Source: Clostridia bacterium
GTDB lineage: Bacteria; Bacillota; Clostridia; Oscillospirales; CAG-272
Direction: 5' to 3'
Assembly (NCBI GenBank): GCA_017464805.1
Contig: JAFTYE010000007.1
Location: forward strand, 1 to 64,000
Length of the DNA: 64,000 bases
The position numbers and the translations under genes were made by a program. A model generated the notes under the pieces. It saw only the letters and a program-made list of their open reading frames with translations, had not been told where the DNA came from and did no database searches. This document shows positions 32,771 through 41,437 of this stretch, piece by piece (positions within the stretch are counted from its first letter, which is position 1; every line of letters begins with the position of its first letter).

Positions 32771-34411
32771 TTATGTATGCGAAAAATGCAGGCGGCAGCT
32801 CTCGTTCTCCCACAGGGGAATTTTGACCACGATGCCCGTGCGGGGGCGCACGGTGAAGCTCTGCTTCCGTCCGCGGCCACCAAAGACCACAAAAAAGCCA
32901 TCGGGTGAGGAAAGGGTTAATGGCTCCTCGCATGAATTGATGACGGTGAACAGGCTTTCTCCCTCTCCCCTGCGCGAAAAGACCAGGAGCGTGGGGGAAA
33001 GATGCAAAAGCGAAAAATCGCCGTGTGCGTAGGTTGACTCCTTTTTCCGAAGAAGGGCCACACGGCGCAACAGGGCCGCGCCATTCTCCCACGCGCTCTC
33101 CTCTTCCCCTGCGTAGTAGGCGGGAACGCCGGGCAGGGTGGCGGCCACAAGGTAGGCCATGGCGGCGAAGTCTCCTGCCGTCTCGCCAAGCGGCGAAAGC
33201 GCGTCGTAGAACAAACCGACTGCTCCGTCCGAGAGCAGATTCGGCAGGCAGACGAGGGTTGCGGGGGGCATGGTCGCAAGCGTATTATGAACGTAGGCGG
33301 CAAGCGACCTCGTATCCCCATCGAGAAAATAATCGAGCAGGGCATTTCGTAGGGTGTAGGAGAGGGGGGCATCCAACTCGTTCCCGAAGAAAAAGCGGCG
33401 GCGCGTGCCGAAGGCGATGGCCACGCTGCCCGTTTCCGTTCCGCCGAGAAGAACAGGGTTCTTTGATCCTTGCAAAGATCTTTGCATGGCAGAGAGAAAG
33501 GCATCGCCGAAGCAATCGGCGGCACGCACAACCATGCCGTCATAGCCCACACGGAGTGCGGCGGCGATTGTCCCCTCCTCCCCACAGCATTCGACAAGCG
33601 ATAGTGGCTTTTCATTATACGCGGCCAAGGGTGCATTCCAGAACGCAGGGCGCGGCTCCTGTTCCACGGGTGCGTTTTGCGAGGAGGGTGAGCAAAAGCC
33701 ACCAAACAGCAGGTCGGGGTGCTCGGTCACACCGCACAAAAGCAGGAAGTCACCGAGCAGGCAGATCTCCCTCTCCTTTGCCGCCCGCATAAAGGCGGAC
33801 GGCAAGGGGGTGGAGGGATCTTCCCCCTCACCGTCCGCCCCCTCCCGCGATGAGGGGCAAAGATACACGCAGCGTACACCAAGGGAGGATAGGGACGAAA
33901 CGAGCTCCTCTGCCCCCGTCGCATCCAAAAGGGAGGCATAAGCCAGGGGCAGGCAATATAGGCTGCCGCCTGCAAGGGGGGAGCTTTGCTCGGTTTCTTC
34001 AAGGAATAAGAGCGGGATATGGGAACGCGGCGAGGGATAGGCGGAAAAGCCGATCCTGCCGTCAGTTCCGGGAACACAAAAGAGTTTGCCATACGCACAT
34101 TCCACCGTAAGCGACAGGTAGGAAAGGGGCATGGCCGCGGACGGTACATCGTCCACGAGCGCGGCATAGGCCTCACGCTCCCCCTCCCATTCCACGAAGG
34201 AAAGGGGTAGGTGCAAAACCGGCTCGCCCTGCTCGGACAGGAGCGCAAGAGAAGCGACGCGCGTGCCGAGCGAGCGTGGCAGAACAAGGGTCAACCCTAA
34301 AAGGGCATGCGGCGAAAAGACGCGCCGTGCACCTGTTTCCCGTCCGTTTTCAAAGAAATAAAGCTCGGCAGATTCATTTTGCCAAACTTTTTCACAAAAA
34401 GAAATCTTCAT
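32771..34411 (-). CDS. GH13-like protein lacking the catalytic residues (546 aa)
   Basis: The chain still shows the layout of an alpha-amylase barrel: 'LPLAYASLLDATGAEELVSS', 'VGYDGMVVRAADCFGDAFLS' (in place of G-x-D-G-x-R-x-D), 'NPVLLGGTE' (in place of the LIGE acid), 'LVCLPNLLSD' (in place of the N/S-H-D motif) and 'ATLPGVPAYYAGEEESAWE'. Aligned by eye, the nucleophile Asp is Arg296, its partner Arg is Val294, the acid Glu is Gly324 and the third Asp is gone. So it should not hydrolyse glucans. It lies 13 bp after glgB, which suggests a binding or regulatory partner of the branching enzyme. Start at the ATG 34409-34411 (GGAG 7 nt upstream). The frame is intact, so this is not simple decay. 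Confidence 0.75.
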   Translation of the reverse strand: MKISFCEKVWQNESAELYFFENGRETGARRVFSPHALLGLTLVLPRSLGTRVASLALLSEQGEPVLHLPLSFVEWEGEREAYAALVDDVPSAAMPLSYLSLTVECAYGKLFCVPGTDGRIGFSAYPSPRSHIPLLFLEETEQSSPLAGGSLYCLPLAYASLLDATGAEELVSSLSSLGVRCVYLCPSSREGADGEGEDPSTPLPSAFMRAAKEREICLLGDFLLLCGVTEHPDLLFGGFCSPSSQNAPVEQEPRPAFWNAPLAAYNEKPLSLVECCGEEGTIAAALRVGYDGMVVRAADCFGDAFLSAMQRSLQGSKNPVLLGGTETGSVAIAFGTRRRFFFGNELDAPLSYTLRNALLDYFLDGDTRSLAAYVHNTLATMPPATLVCLPNLLSDGAVGLFYDALSPLGETAGDFAAMAYLVAATLPGVPAYYAGEEESAWENGAALLRRVALLRKKESTYAHGDFSLLHLSPTLLVFSRRGEGESLFTVINSCEEPLTLSSPDGFFVVFGGRGRKQSFTVRPRTGIVVKIPLWENESCRLHFSHT

Positions 34412-34424
34412 CACGCATCTCCCC

Positions 34425-36341
34425 TCATGCCTCGCCTCGCACGGTGAAGCATACACCGTCCTCACGGCGGCGCAGTAAAACGGCGGAGCAAGCGGGCACG
34501 CGCATCATCAGATACACACCGCCCTCGTCCCGCTGTGTGCGAAATTCTTTTTCGTATCCCTCGCTCCATTCGCCCGAGAAAAAGACAGTGTCATAGACCC
34601 CTTCCTCGACAAGCGAAAGGCGATAGTCGTACAGGTCACTGCCGCTAAAAGAAATAACGACGATGATCTCTCCCCCGCGCGCGTCGCGGCGGCGGTAGGC
34701 AACGAGGTTACGGTCGGCGTTGTCCACGTCGATCCATGAAAATCCCTCGGGGGAGAAGTCGCGCTCCCACAGTGCAGGGGTGGTGAGGTAGAAGCGATTG
34801 AGCGCGGCGGTAAATTCGAGAAGGTCGCGGTGACGCGGATCGTCAAGGAGCGAGAACTCGACCGCCGCCATGTGGTTCCATTCGTTCTCCTGGCCGAATT
34901 CGGTACCCATGAAGGTCATTTTTTTACCCGGGAAGGTCATGATAAAGGTCATGGCGGCGCGGAAGGTCGAAAACTTCGCGTCGCGATTGCCGGCGATCTT
35001 GGAAAACAACGATCGCTTACCGTAGACAACCTCATCGTGCGAGATGGGCAAAACATATCGTTCGCTGTATGCGTACATCATGGGAAAGGTCAGGGCCGTA
35101 TGGTGGTAGCGGCGGAAGATCGGGTCGCGGCCAAGGTAGGAGAAGAAGTCGTTTGCAAAGCCCATGTTCCATTTCAGCGAAAAGCCAAGCCCTCCCTCCG
35201 AGGCGGGGGTGGTGACGGCGGGAAAGGCGGTGGATTCCTCCGCAATCATGAGGGCATCGGGAAACTCCTGCGAAACGGCGGCGTTCAGCTTGTGGAAAAA
35301 GGAAATGGCCTCCAAATTTTCCCGGCCGCCATAGGAATTGGGTGTCCATTCGCCCTCGGCACGGTCATAGTCGCGGTAGAGCATGGCGGCCACCGCATCC
35401 ACGCGCAGGCCGTCGAGGTGAAACTCGCGCAGCCAGTACAGGGCGTTGGAAACAAGGAAGCACTGCACCTCCTCCCGACCGAGGTCGAAATAGCGCGTTC
35501 CCCAACCGCGCGACTCCATGCGGTCATATCCCTGATATTCGTAAAGCGGTTTTCCGTCAAATTCGTAAAGCCCCCATTCGTCCTTCGGGAAATGCGCGGG
35601 GACCCAATCCATCAGCACCCCGATGCCTGCGCGGTGAAGCGTGTCCACAAAATAACGGAGATCGTCGGAGCTTCCGAGGTGGGAGTGGGGGGCGTAGTAG
35701 GCACCGATCTGGTAGCCCCACGAGCCCTCAAAGGGGTGCTCCGCGAGAGGCAAGAGCTCCACGTGCGTATAGCCCATGCGTTTGAGGTAGGGGACGAGGA
35801 AATCGGCAAGCTCCCGATAGGAGTAGGGCGAGCCATCCTCGTGACGCAGAAAGGACAGGGCGTGCATCTCGTAGATATGCAGGGGGGCGGAAAGGAACTC
35901 CCCTTCCTTCTCACACACCGTGCGGCGGCGGTGCTCCATCCATTCGCCATCACGGAAGGTGTAGTCGCTTTCCTTGGTGACAAAGGACGCGCCGCCTGCC
36001 CCTCCCTCCGAGGAAAAGGCGTAGGGATCGCCTCGAAGGAGGATGCGACCATCCGCCGCGGTGATGCGGAATTTATAGCGCGTCCCCACAAGCGAGGCGG
36101 GGCAGACATAGACCCCCTCCCACACTCCGCGGTCGGTCGCGCGGGACAGAGGGAACCCCTCCTCCCAGCCGAAGGGGTCGCCCACGACCGAAACGGACGC
36201 GGCGTTCGGTGCCCAGGTGCGAAAGGTGACGTGGTATTGTTCCCCCTCGCGGCTTTCGTGGCAGCCGAGGTAGGTGTATGCGTGAAAATTGGTGCCTTGG
36301 TGAAAGAGGTACTGTGAAAGGGCGGTATCCGTTTTTTTCAT
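34425..36341 (-). CDS. glgB: 1,4-alpha-glucan branching enzyme GlgB (638 aa)
   Basis: GH13_9 with an N-terminal CBM48 (FRTWAPNAASVSVVGDP) and central barrel: 'YTHVELLPLAEHPFEGSWGY', 'VLMDWVPAHFPKDEWGL', the nucleophile in DGLRVDAVAAMLY, the acid Glu in MIAEESTA and the third acid in LPISHDEVVYGK. It transfers alpha-1,4 chains to make 1,6 branches in glycogen. The set is complete and length is normal. No other glycogen genes (glgC, glgA, glgP) are in the window. It is the first gene of a pair with the GH13-like protein. Confidence 0.96.
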   Translation of the reverse strand: MKKTDTALSQYLFHQGTNFHAYTYLGCHESREGEQYHVTFRTWAPNAASVSVVGDPFGWEEGFPLSRATDRGVWEGVYVCPASLVGTRYKFRITAADGRILLRGDPYAFSSEGGAGGASFVTKESDYTFRDGEWMEHRRRTVCEKEGEFLSAPLHIYEMHALSFLRHEDGSPYSYRELADFLVPYLKRMGYTHVELLPLAEHPFEGSWGYQIGAYYAPHSHLGSSDDLRYFVDTLHRAGIGVLMDWVPAHFPKDEWGLYEFDGKPLYEYQGYDRMESRGWGTRYFDLGREEVQCFLVSNALYWLREFHLDGLRVDAVAAMLYRDYDRAEGEWTPNSYGGRENLEAISFFHKLNAAVSQEFPDALMIAEESTAFPAVTTPASEGGLGFSLKWNMGFANDFFSYLGRDPIFRRYHHTALTFPMMYAYSERYVLPISHDEVVYGKRSLFSKIAGNRDAKFSTFRAAMTFIMTFPGKKMTFMGTEFGQENEWNHMAAVEFSLLDDPRHRDLLEFTAALNRFYLTTPALWERDFSPEGFSWIDVDNADRNLVAYRRRDARGGEIIVVISFSGSDLYDYRLSLVEEGVYDTVFFSGEWSEGYEKEFRTQRDEGGVYLMMRVPACSAVLLRRREDGVCFTVRGEA

Positions 36342-36562
36342 GTTTTCTCCTGTTTTTTGATATTTTTCGTATCATGAACATCATAACAGAGGGGGCTTGT
36401 CCGATTTGGGCGGACGGTGGGGGCGAAACATGCATATTTATCGGTTTTTTCCCCGCAAACCGTTGAAATACGGAAAGTTTGGCGGAAGAAGGGATTTTCG
36501 GGAAAAGAGTTATAACAAACGGCATTTTTTTTGGAAAAACAGACAAAATAGCCATACATGAA

Positions 36563-36591
36563 TTGACAAGCGGAAAACAATTCGATATAAT
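36563..36591 (+). promoter_or_regulatory. Promoter of the ROK kinase gene
   Basis: TTGACA (36563-36568), 17-bp spacer, TATAAT (36586-36591). Confidence 0.9.
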
Positions 36592-36626
36592 AAAAGCAGA
36601 AATTCTGAAATGTAAGGGGTTATCTT

Positions 36627-37571
36627 ATGTATTATCTCGGTATTGATCTCGGCGGCACGAACATTGCCGTGGGTCTTGTAAATGAAGAGCTTGCCCTTGT
36701 ATGCAAGGACAGCCTGCCCACCCCCGCCACCGATCCCGTGGCGATCGCGGACACCATGGCAGTGCTTTGCCGCCGTCTTTTGAAGAAGGAGGGACTTTCC
36801 TTCGACGATGTCGCCTATGCGGGCATTGCCTGCCCCGGCATCGTGAACCGCGCAAGCGGCGAGGTCATTTACGCCAACAATATCAATTTTGATCATTTCC
36901 CGCTTGCGCACCTTTTATGTGAGCGTATGCCGCTGAAAGCGGTCTATCTGGAAAACGACGCCAATGCTGCCGCCCTTGGAGAGGCGAAGGCAGGCGGTGC
37001 GCGCGGCACGAAGAACTCCGTGATGATCACGCTCGGCACGGGCGTGGGCGGCGGTATCATCATCGACGGGAAAGTGTACATGGGCTTCAACTGCGCGGGC
37101 GGTGAGCTTGGCCATATGGTCATCCAAAAGGACGGCCGTCCCTGCACCTGCGGGCGGCGCGGTTGCTTTGAGGCGTACAGCTCCGCAACCGGCCTTGTCC
37201 GCATGACGCAGGAAAAAATGGAAGCACGGCCCGATTCCCTCATGCACGAGCTTGTACGACGTCACGGCAAGGTCAGCGGCCGCACGGCCTTTGACGCAGA
37301 GCGTGCGGGCGACGAGGCGGGAGCCGAGGTGGTGGCGGAGTACGTTTCCTACCTGGCCTGTGGCATCTCCAACCTGATCAACATCTTCCAGCCTGAGGCG
37401 CTGGTTATCGGCGGCGGTGTTTGCAACGAAAAAGAAAATCTTTTGAACCGCCTCTACCCCATCGTACGGCGCGAAGCATACGGCGGGGGCCGTGTTCCCG
37501 CGACCGAGCTTCGCATTGCGGAGCTTGGCAACGACGCAGGCATCATCGGCGCAGCCTGCCTTGGACTTTGA
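36627..37571 (+). CDS. ROK-family sugar kinase, likely glucokinase (314 aa)
   Basis: ATP site LGIDLGGTNIAVGLV, catalytic ENDANAAALGEA (Asp of the 'END' motif), phosphate loop LGTGVGGGIIIDG, the 'GGELGHMVI' motif and the ROK zinc finger CTCGRRGCFEAY. No HTH domain, so this is an enzyme, not a ROK repressor. The sugar-contact motif E-x-G-H is the glucose/mannose type. Function: phosphorylation of glucose in the cytoplasm, feeding glycolysis or glycogen made by the neighbouring branching enzyme pathway. The glgB promoter must be divergent in the same gap. Confidence 0.93.
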   Translation: MYYLGIDLGGTNIAVGLVNEELALVCKDSLPTPATDPVAIADTMAVLCRRLLKKEGLSFDDVAYAGIACPGIVNRASGEVIYANNINFDHFPLAHLLCERMPLKAVYLENDANAAALGEAKAGGARGTKNSVMITLGTGVGGGIIIDGKVYMGFNCAGGELGHMVIQKDGRPCTCGRRGCFEAYSSATGLVRMTQEKMEARPDSLMHELVRRHGKVSGRTAFDAERAGDEAGAEVVAEYVSYLACGISNLINIFQPEALVIGGGVCNEKENLLNRLYPIVRREAYGGGRVPATELRIAELGNDAGIIGAACLGL

Positions 37572-37586
37572 TACGATGCTGTCACA

Positions 37587-37623
37587 GAAAAGCGGATGAA
37601 AGCATGACTTTCGTCCGCTTTTC
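37587..37623 (+). terminator. Terminator after the ROK kinase
   Basis: GAAAAGCGGA (37587-37596) and TCCGCTTTTC (37614-37623), with an inner GAAAG/CTTTC pair. Confidence 0.8.
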
Positions 37624-37664
37624 TCGTTTTCATAGAGAAAATTTGCATTTCCTTTCGTTTTCTA

Positions 37665-37693
37665 TTGATTTTTTTCGTTTTTGGTGCTATAAT
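37665..37693 (+). promoter_or_regulatory. Promoter of the MFS transporter at 37743
   Basis: TTGATT (37665-37670), 17-bp spacer, TATAAT (37688-37693). Confidence 0.8.
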
Positions 37694-37742
37694 GAGTCTT
37701 GCGAAAAAAAGACAAGCGATGCAGTGCCGTGCGGAGGAAAAG

Positions 37743-39047
37743 ATGGAAAAGAAAAAACAGTTTGACTATAAATGGGTGATCGTTGCCGTATCCTTTCTGA
37801 TGGTGATGATCTCGCTTGGCTTTGCTAGCTCGACCCGTTCCCTGTTTCCCGATGAGATCGCGAAGGACCTGGAGGTTCAGCGCAGTCTGATCGCGATCGG
37901 CGACAGCATCCGTTTTGTTGCCACGGCGGTCATCAACCTGTTTTTCGGCAGCCTGATCGTCAAGCTCGGTCCGAAAAAGCTGATCTTGGCAGGCTTCGTC
38001 TGTCTGACTGCCTCCATGCTCTGTTACGCGACGGCAGAAAACCTGATCCTCATTTACATAGGCGGTGCCCTGCTTGGCATTGGCTTCTCCTGGACCTCGA
38101 CCACAATGGTCGGCTACATCATCAACGTGTGGTGCAAGGAAAACAAGGGCACCATCATGGGAGCGGTGTTGGCCTCCAACGGTCTTGGTGGCGCGATCGC
38201 CATTCAGGTGGTTGGCTCTGTCATTGATCCCACGGTGACGGGCAGCTACCGCAAGGCGTATTTCCTGATCGCCGCGGTGATGACGGTCATGGCAGTCATC
38301 ATGCTGATCTTCTTCCGCGACAAGCCCAAGGATGCCGATCCTTCCGTGCTCGCCGCCCCCGAAAAGAAGAAGAAAAAGCGCGGCAGAGATTGGGCAGGTG
38401 TTGAATTCTCCGTTCTGCTGAAAAAGCCTTATTTCTGGGCGGCCATGCTGTGCATCTTCTGCACGGGTTTGATCCTGCAGGGCACGGGCGGCATTTCCGC
38501 CATGCACATGAAGGACGTGGGGGTGGATTACGACCGCGTAAAGGCACTCCTTTCCTTTGGATCCTTGATCCTGGCGGGATCCAAATTCCTCACCGGCTTC
38601 CTGTACGACCGCTTTGGCCTGCGTACCACGGCTACCTCCTGCACCTTGCTTGCCATCATATCCTGCTTTGTGCTGATCGCCGTACAACCAACCAATCTTG
38701 GCTTTGTGCTGGCCATCATCTATGTCATTCTTCACCAGTGCGCTTTGCCATTGGAGACCATCATGCTCCCGATTTACGCGGCCGATCTGTTCGGCCAAAG
38801 GTCCTACAACAAGGTGCTGGGCATCTGCGTATCGGTGAACACGGCCGGCTATGCCTGCGGCGGGTATCTGATGAACCTTTGCTTTGATATTTTTGACAGC
38901 TACGTGCCTGCGCTCTATATCGTTGGTTTCCTGACGATTGCGATCCTGATCCTTTTACAGTTCGTGATCTCGGCGGCACACCGCGAGCAAAAGCGTGTGA
39001 TGGAAGAAGAGCAGGCGGCACTCGAAGCCGCATCTGCCACCGCATAA
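37743..39047 (+). CDS. MFS transporter, possibly OFA-like (434 aa)
   Basis: Twelve membrane helices with a long basic central loop (EKKKKKRGRD around residue 207). The motif-A-like loop between helices 2 and 3 reads 'FFGSLIVKLGPKKLILAG', and helix 4 'GGALLGIGFSWTSTTMVGY' is of the style of monocarboxylate/oxalate-formate antiporters. Substrate unknown, but small organic anions fit that group. Start ATG 37743 with GGAGGAAAAG just upstream. The C-terminal tail is charged (EEEQAALEAAS). Confidence 0.9.
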   Translation: MEKKKQFDYKWVIVAVSFLMVMISLGFASSTRSLFPDEIAKDLEVQRSLIAIGDSIRFVATAVINLFFGSLIVKLGPKKLILAGFVCLTASMLCYATAENLILIYIGGALLGIGFSWTSTTMVGYIINVWCKENKGTIMGAVLASNGLGGAIAIQVVGSVIDPTVTGSYRKAYFLIAAVMTVMAVIMLIFFRDKPKDADPSVLAAPEKKKKKRGRDWAGVEFSVLLKKPYFWAAMLCIFCTGLILQGTGGISAMHMKDVGVDYDRVKALLSFGSLILAGSKFLTGFLYDRFGLRTTATSCTLLAIISCFVLIAVQPTNLGFVLAIIYVILHQCALPLETIMLPIYAADLFGQRSYNKVLGICVSVNTAGYACGGYLMNLCFDIFDSYVPALYIVGFLTIAILILLQFVISAAHREQKRVMEEEQAALEAASATA

Positions 39048-39061
39048 ACCAAAAAATGTGA

Positions 39062-39091
39062 AAAACGGGAACGCATTTATGTTCCCGTTTT
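39062..39091. terminator. Bidirectional terminator between MFS gene and murE
   Basis: AAAACGGGAAC (39062-39072) and GTTCCCGTTTT (39081-39091). Confidence 0.85.
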
Positions 39092-39095
39092 CTTG

Positions 39096-40616
39096 TTACG
39101 GTACGGCAACCGAAGTTCTTTCGATCGCCTCGGAAAGCAGGATATCCCTTTCCGAGAAGGGGATACGGCGGCGGTCAATAAGTTGATAGGTTTCGTGCCC
39201 TTTACCGGCCAGCAGGATAATATCCCCTGCGCGCGCGTGACGGACAGCATAGCGGATAGCCTGTTCTCTATCGGGAATGGCAACAAATTCCTTGCCGTTC
39301 TCTTCCAAGACTGCGCAGATCTCACGCATGGTATCCTCGGGCGGTTCGGTGCCGGGATTATCGGCAGTCACAATGCAGAAATCTGCGGCACAGGCGGCCT
39401 GCGCCAGCTCCGTACGGCGGCTGTACGTTCTTTGCCCGACCGATCCGAACAGGCAACACAGGCGAGCAGGTGAATAGGCTCGCAGGGCAGAAAGGGCGGC
39501 GCGTAGGCTGTACCCGTTATGGGCATAGTCGATAAGAAAGTCCACATCGGGCAAGGGGGTCTGTACCCGCTCAAACCGTCCGGGGACGGTGATATCGGAA
39601 AGCGACCTGGCAAGCGAGCGAAAGGACGCATCCCGCTCAGACTCGTATTCCGAGAGATATTCGTGCACGCCGCACAGGGCGAGCAGGGCATTAGACACGT
39701 TGCACTCCCCCGGCAGGGGGATGCTGACGGGGATAAGATCCTCGCCCTGTACACCGAGGAGGAAGGATGTGGCAAAGTAGGTATCCCGACGGTTTTCGCG
39801 GATGCGCTCGGCATACACGGTGGTATCCGAGCGGCGGCAGGACACGGTTAGGACGCGCGTTGCCTGGGATTGCGCCATCATATAGGGGGCGGTGGGATCG
39901 TCGAGGTTGGCAATCATGGTGCGGCATCCCATATCTGAAAACAGCCGTGCCTTTGCCTCACGGTAATGGTAAAAATCGGGATGCTCCCCTTCGCCGATAT
40001 GGTCGTTTGCCAGGTTGGTGAACAGGCAGATTGGGAAGGTCAGCTCCGCGATGCGGTCGCAGGAAATGGCCTGCGAGGACACCTCCATGACCACCACCCG
40101 CACGCCGCGGCGACGCATATCCGAGAAGGCCGCACGAAGGGTGGGCGCATCGGGGGTGGTATTCTCGCTTTCCCGATGCACGTCGGCATACCACACACCG
40201 CCCGATCCGATATAGCCGACGGCGACCCCAAGGGCACGTAGAAGTCGGTACATCATAACGGCGGTGGTGGTTTTTCCTTTGGTGCCTGTTATGCCGATGA
40301 GAGTTAGTTCCTTTTCGGGATATCCATACCACGCACCCGAAAGGCAGGCGAGTGCGCGGCGGCAATCAGGTGTATAGGCAACGTGTGCGTCGGGCGGAAC
40401 GGGTGGCGGATATTCACACAAAAAATGGCGGCAGCCGCGTGCGTAGGCCTCTCTTGCAAAGGTATGGCCGTCCTGCTTCGGGCCACGCTGACAAACAAAC
40501 AACGTACCTCCCCCTGCCTTGGCGGAATCGGTCACCAGCTCGCTAATTTCCTCATCCCATTCCCCGTCCGGCAGGCGAACGGCGACAAGAGATGACAGTA
40601 GCCTTGACAGGCGCAT
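39096..40616 (-). CDS. murE: MurE-type UDP-MurNAc-tripeptide ligase with atypical DNPG motif (506 aa)
   Basis: Mur ligase fold: ATP loop LIGITGTKGKTTTAVMM, 'NTTPDAPTLRAAFSDM' for the UDP-MurNAc-dipeptide, 'MEVSSQAI', 'FTNLANDHIGEGEHPDFYHY' with the DH motif of MurE, and 'LIDYAHNGYSL'. The amino-acid-selecting loop reads TADNPGTEPPED. Enzymes that add meso-DAP have DNPR there; many lysine-type enzymes have DNPA. So this protein may add L-lysine or another diamino acid. The start (40614-40616, GGAGGAGC upstream) lies inside the racemase gene, 65 bp before its end. A second MurE elsewhere in the genome cannot be excluded. Confidence 0.9.
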   Translation of the reverse strand: MRLSRLLSSLVAVRLPDGEWDEEISELVTDSAKAGGGTLFVCQRGPKQDGHTFAREAYARGCRHFLCEYPPPVPPDAHVAYTPDCRRALACLSGAWYGYPEKELTLIGITGTKGKTTTAVMMYRLLRALGVAVGYIGSGGVWYADVHRESENTTPDAPTLRAAFSDMRRRGVRVVVMEVSSQAISCDRIAELTFPICLFTNLANDHIGEGEHPDFYHYREAKARLFSDMGCRTMIANLDDPTAPYMMAQSQATRVLTVSCRRSDTTVYAERIRENRRDTYFATSFLLGVQGEDLIPVSIPLPGECNVSNALLALCGVHEYLSEYESERDASFRSLARSLSDITVPGRFERVQTPLPDVDFLIDYAHNGYSLRAALSALRAYSPARLCCLFGSVGQRTYSRRTELAQAACAADFCIVTADNPGTEPPEDTMREICAVLEENGKEFVAIPDREQAIRYAVRHARAGDIILLAGKGHETYQLIDRRRIPFSERDILLSEAIERTSVAVP

Positions 40617-41355
40617 GATGCTCCTCCTTTCTTTTAAGGCGTTTTCCGCAGGCAAGAATCGCGCGGCGCGCGGTCAACTCGATCGGATCGATCATCGGCA
40701 TGGGAAGGATTGCCCCCGGGGGATCGCGCCAGAAGAAATGAGCCGCGCCCCCCGTTGCCTGGGGCAAGGAAAGCTCCGTACAGGAGAGCGAAACGGCATC
40801 GCACCCCAGCGCGGCAAGATCGGCAACGGCAGTGCGCACGGCGGCGCCGAAATCCGTTCTGCCACGCTTTAACACTTCATAAATAAGATTATTGAGTCCC
40901 TCCTGCGAGGGAAGCGAGGGGTACAGGATGGTGATGCCGTAGTCTGCCGCCGCACGCTCGTACAGGCGGGCGCGGCGCGTTCCTGCGGTACATAGAACAC
41001 CGAGGCGGCGCGCGCCAAGCCGCCATACTTCCCCAACCGTCACAGATACCATGTCGAGGATGGGGATGTGCAAAGCAGCACGCAGCTCAGAAAGATAGGC
41101 GTGGGCGGTGTGACAGAGTAGGACCAAGAGATCCGCACCCCCCTCGGCAAGAAAGGCGGCATCCCGTATCAGGGCGTCGACAGGGCTTTCGCCGCCGTGA
41201 AGGATGGCTTGTGTACGGTCGGGAGTAGAGGCGCGGCCGGACAGAAGAACATCGACGTGATCGCTGTCCCGCTTTGCTTCGGTCAAGGCCACCAGGCGGG
41301 AATAGAAGTGCGCCCCTGCCGCCGGCCCACAGCCGCCGAGGATACCGAGAACCAT
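40552..41355 (-). CDS. Aspartate/glutamate racemase family protein (267 aa)
   Basis: Opening MVLGILGGCGPAAGAHFYSR, then the two catalytic cysteines in LLCHTAHAY (about residue 82) and LSCTELSLPQ (about 190). This is the Asp/Glu racemase fold of the 'amino acid racemase' group, whose MVLGILGG start is closer to aspartate than to glutamate racemases. The C-terminal 30 residues overlap the start of murE and are not conserved-looking. Between a D-Asp ligase-like gene and murE, production of D-aspartate for the cell wall is the likely role. Confidence 0.9.
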   Translation of the reverse strand: MVLGILGGCGPAAGAHFYSRLVALTEAKRDSDHVDVLLSGRASTPDRTQAILHGGESPVDALIRDAAFLAEGGADLLVLLCHTAHAYLSELRAALHIPILDMVSVTVGEVWRLGARRLGVLCTAGTRRARLYERAAADYGITILYPSLPSQEGLNNLIYEVLKRGRTDFGAAVRTAVADLAALGCDAVSLSCTELSLPQATGGAAHFFWRDPPGAILPMPMIDPIELTARRAILACGKRLKRKEEHHAPVKATVISCRRSPAGRGMG

Positions 41356-41385
41356 ATCGCCTTTCCTTTCTTTTTCAAAAAGAGC

Positions 41386-41423
41386 GCCTCGTTTTTTCAA
41401 ATTTCGACAGAAAAAAACGAGGC
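41386..41423 (-). terminator. Hairpin between ATP-grasp and racemase genes
   Basis: GCCTCGTTTTTT (41386-41397) pairs with AAAAAACGAGGC (41412-41423). On the minus strand a CTCTTTTTG tract follows. It may be a partial terminator or attenuator lowering racemase/murE expression relative to the ligase. Confidence 0.65.
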
Positions 41424-41437
41424 AGACTTGTTTTTGA

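Noticed and set aside
34412..34465. Longer N-terminus of the GH13-like protein
   Set aside because: The 18 extra codons overlap the end of glgB and lack a ribosome site; the ATG at 34411 has a GGAG.
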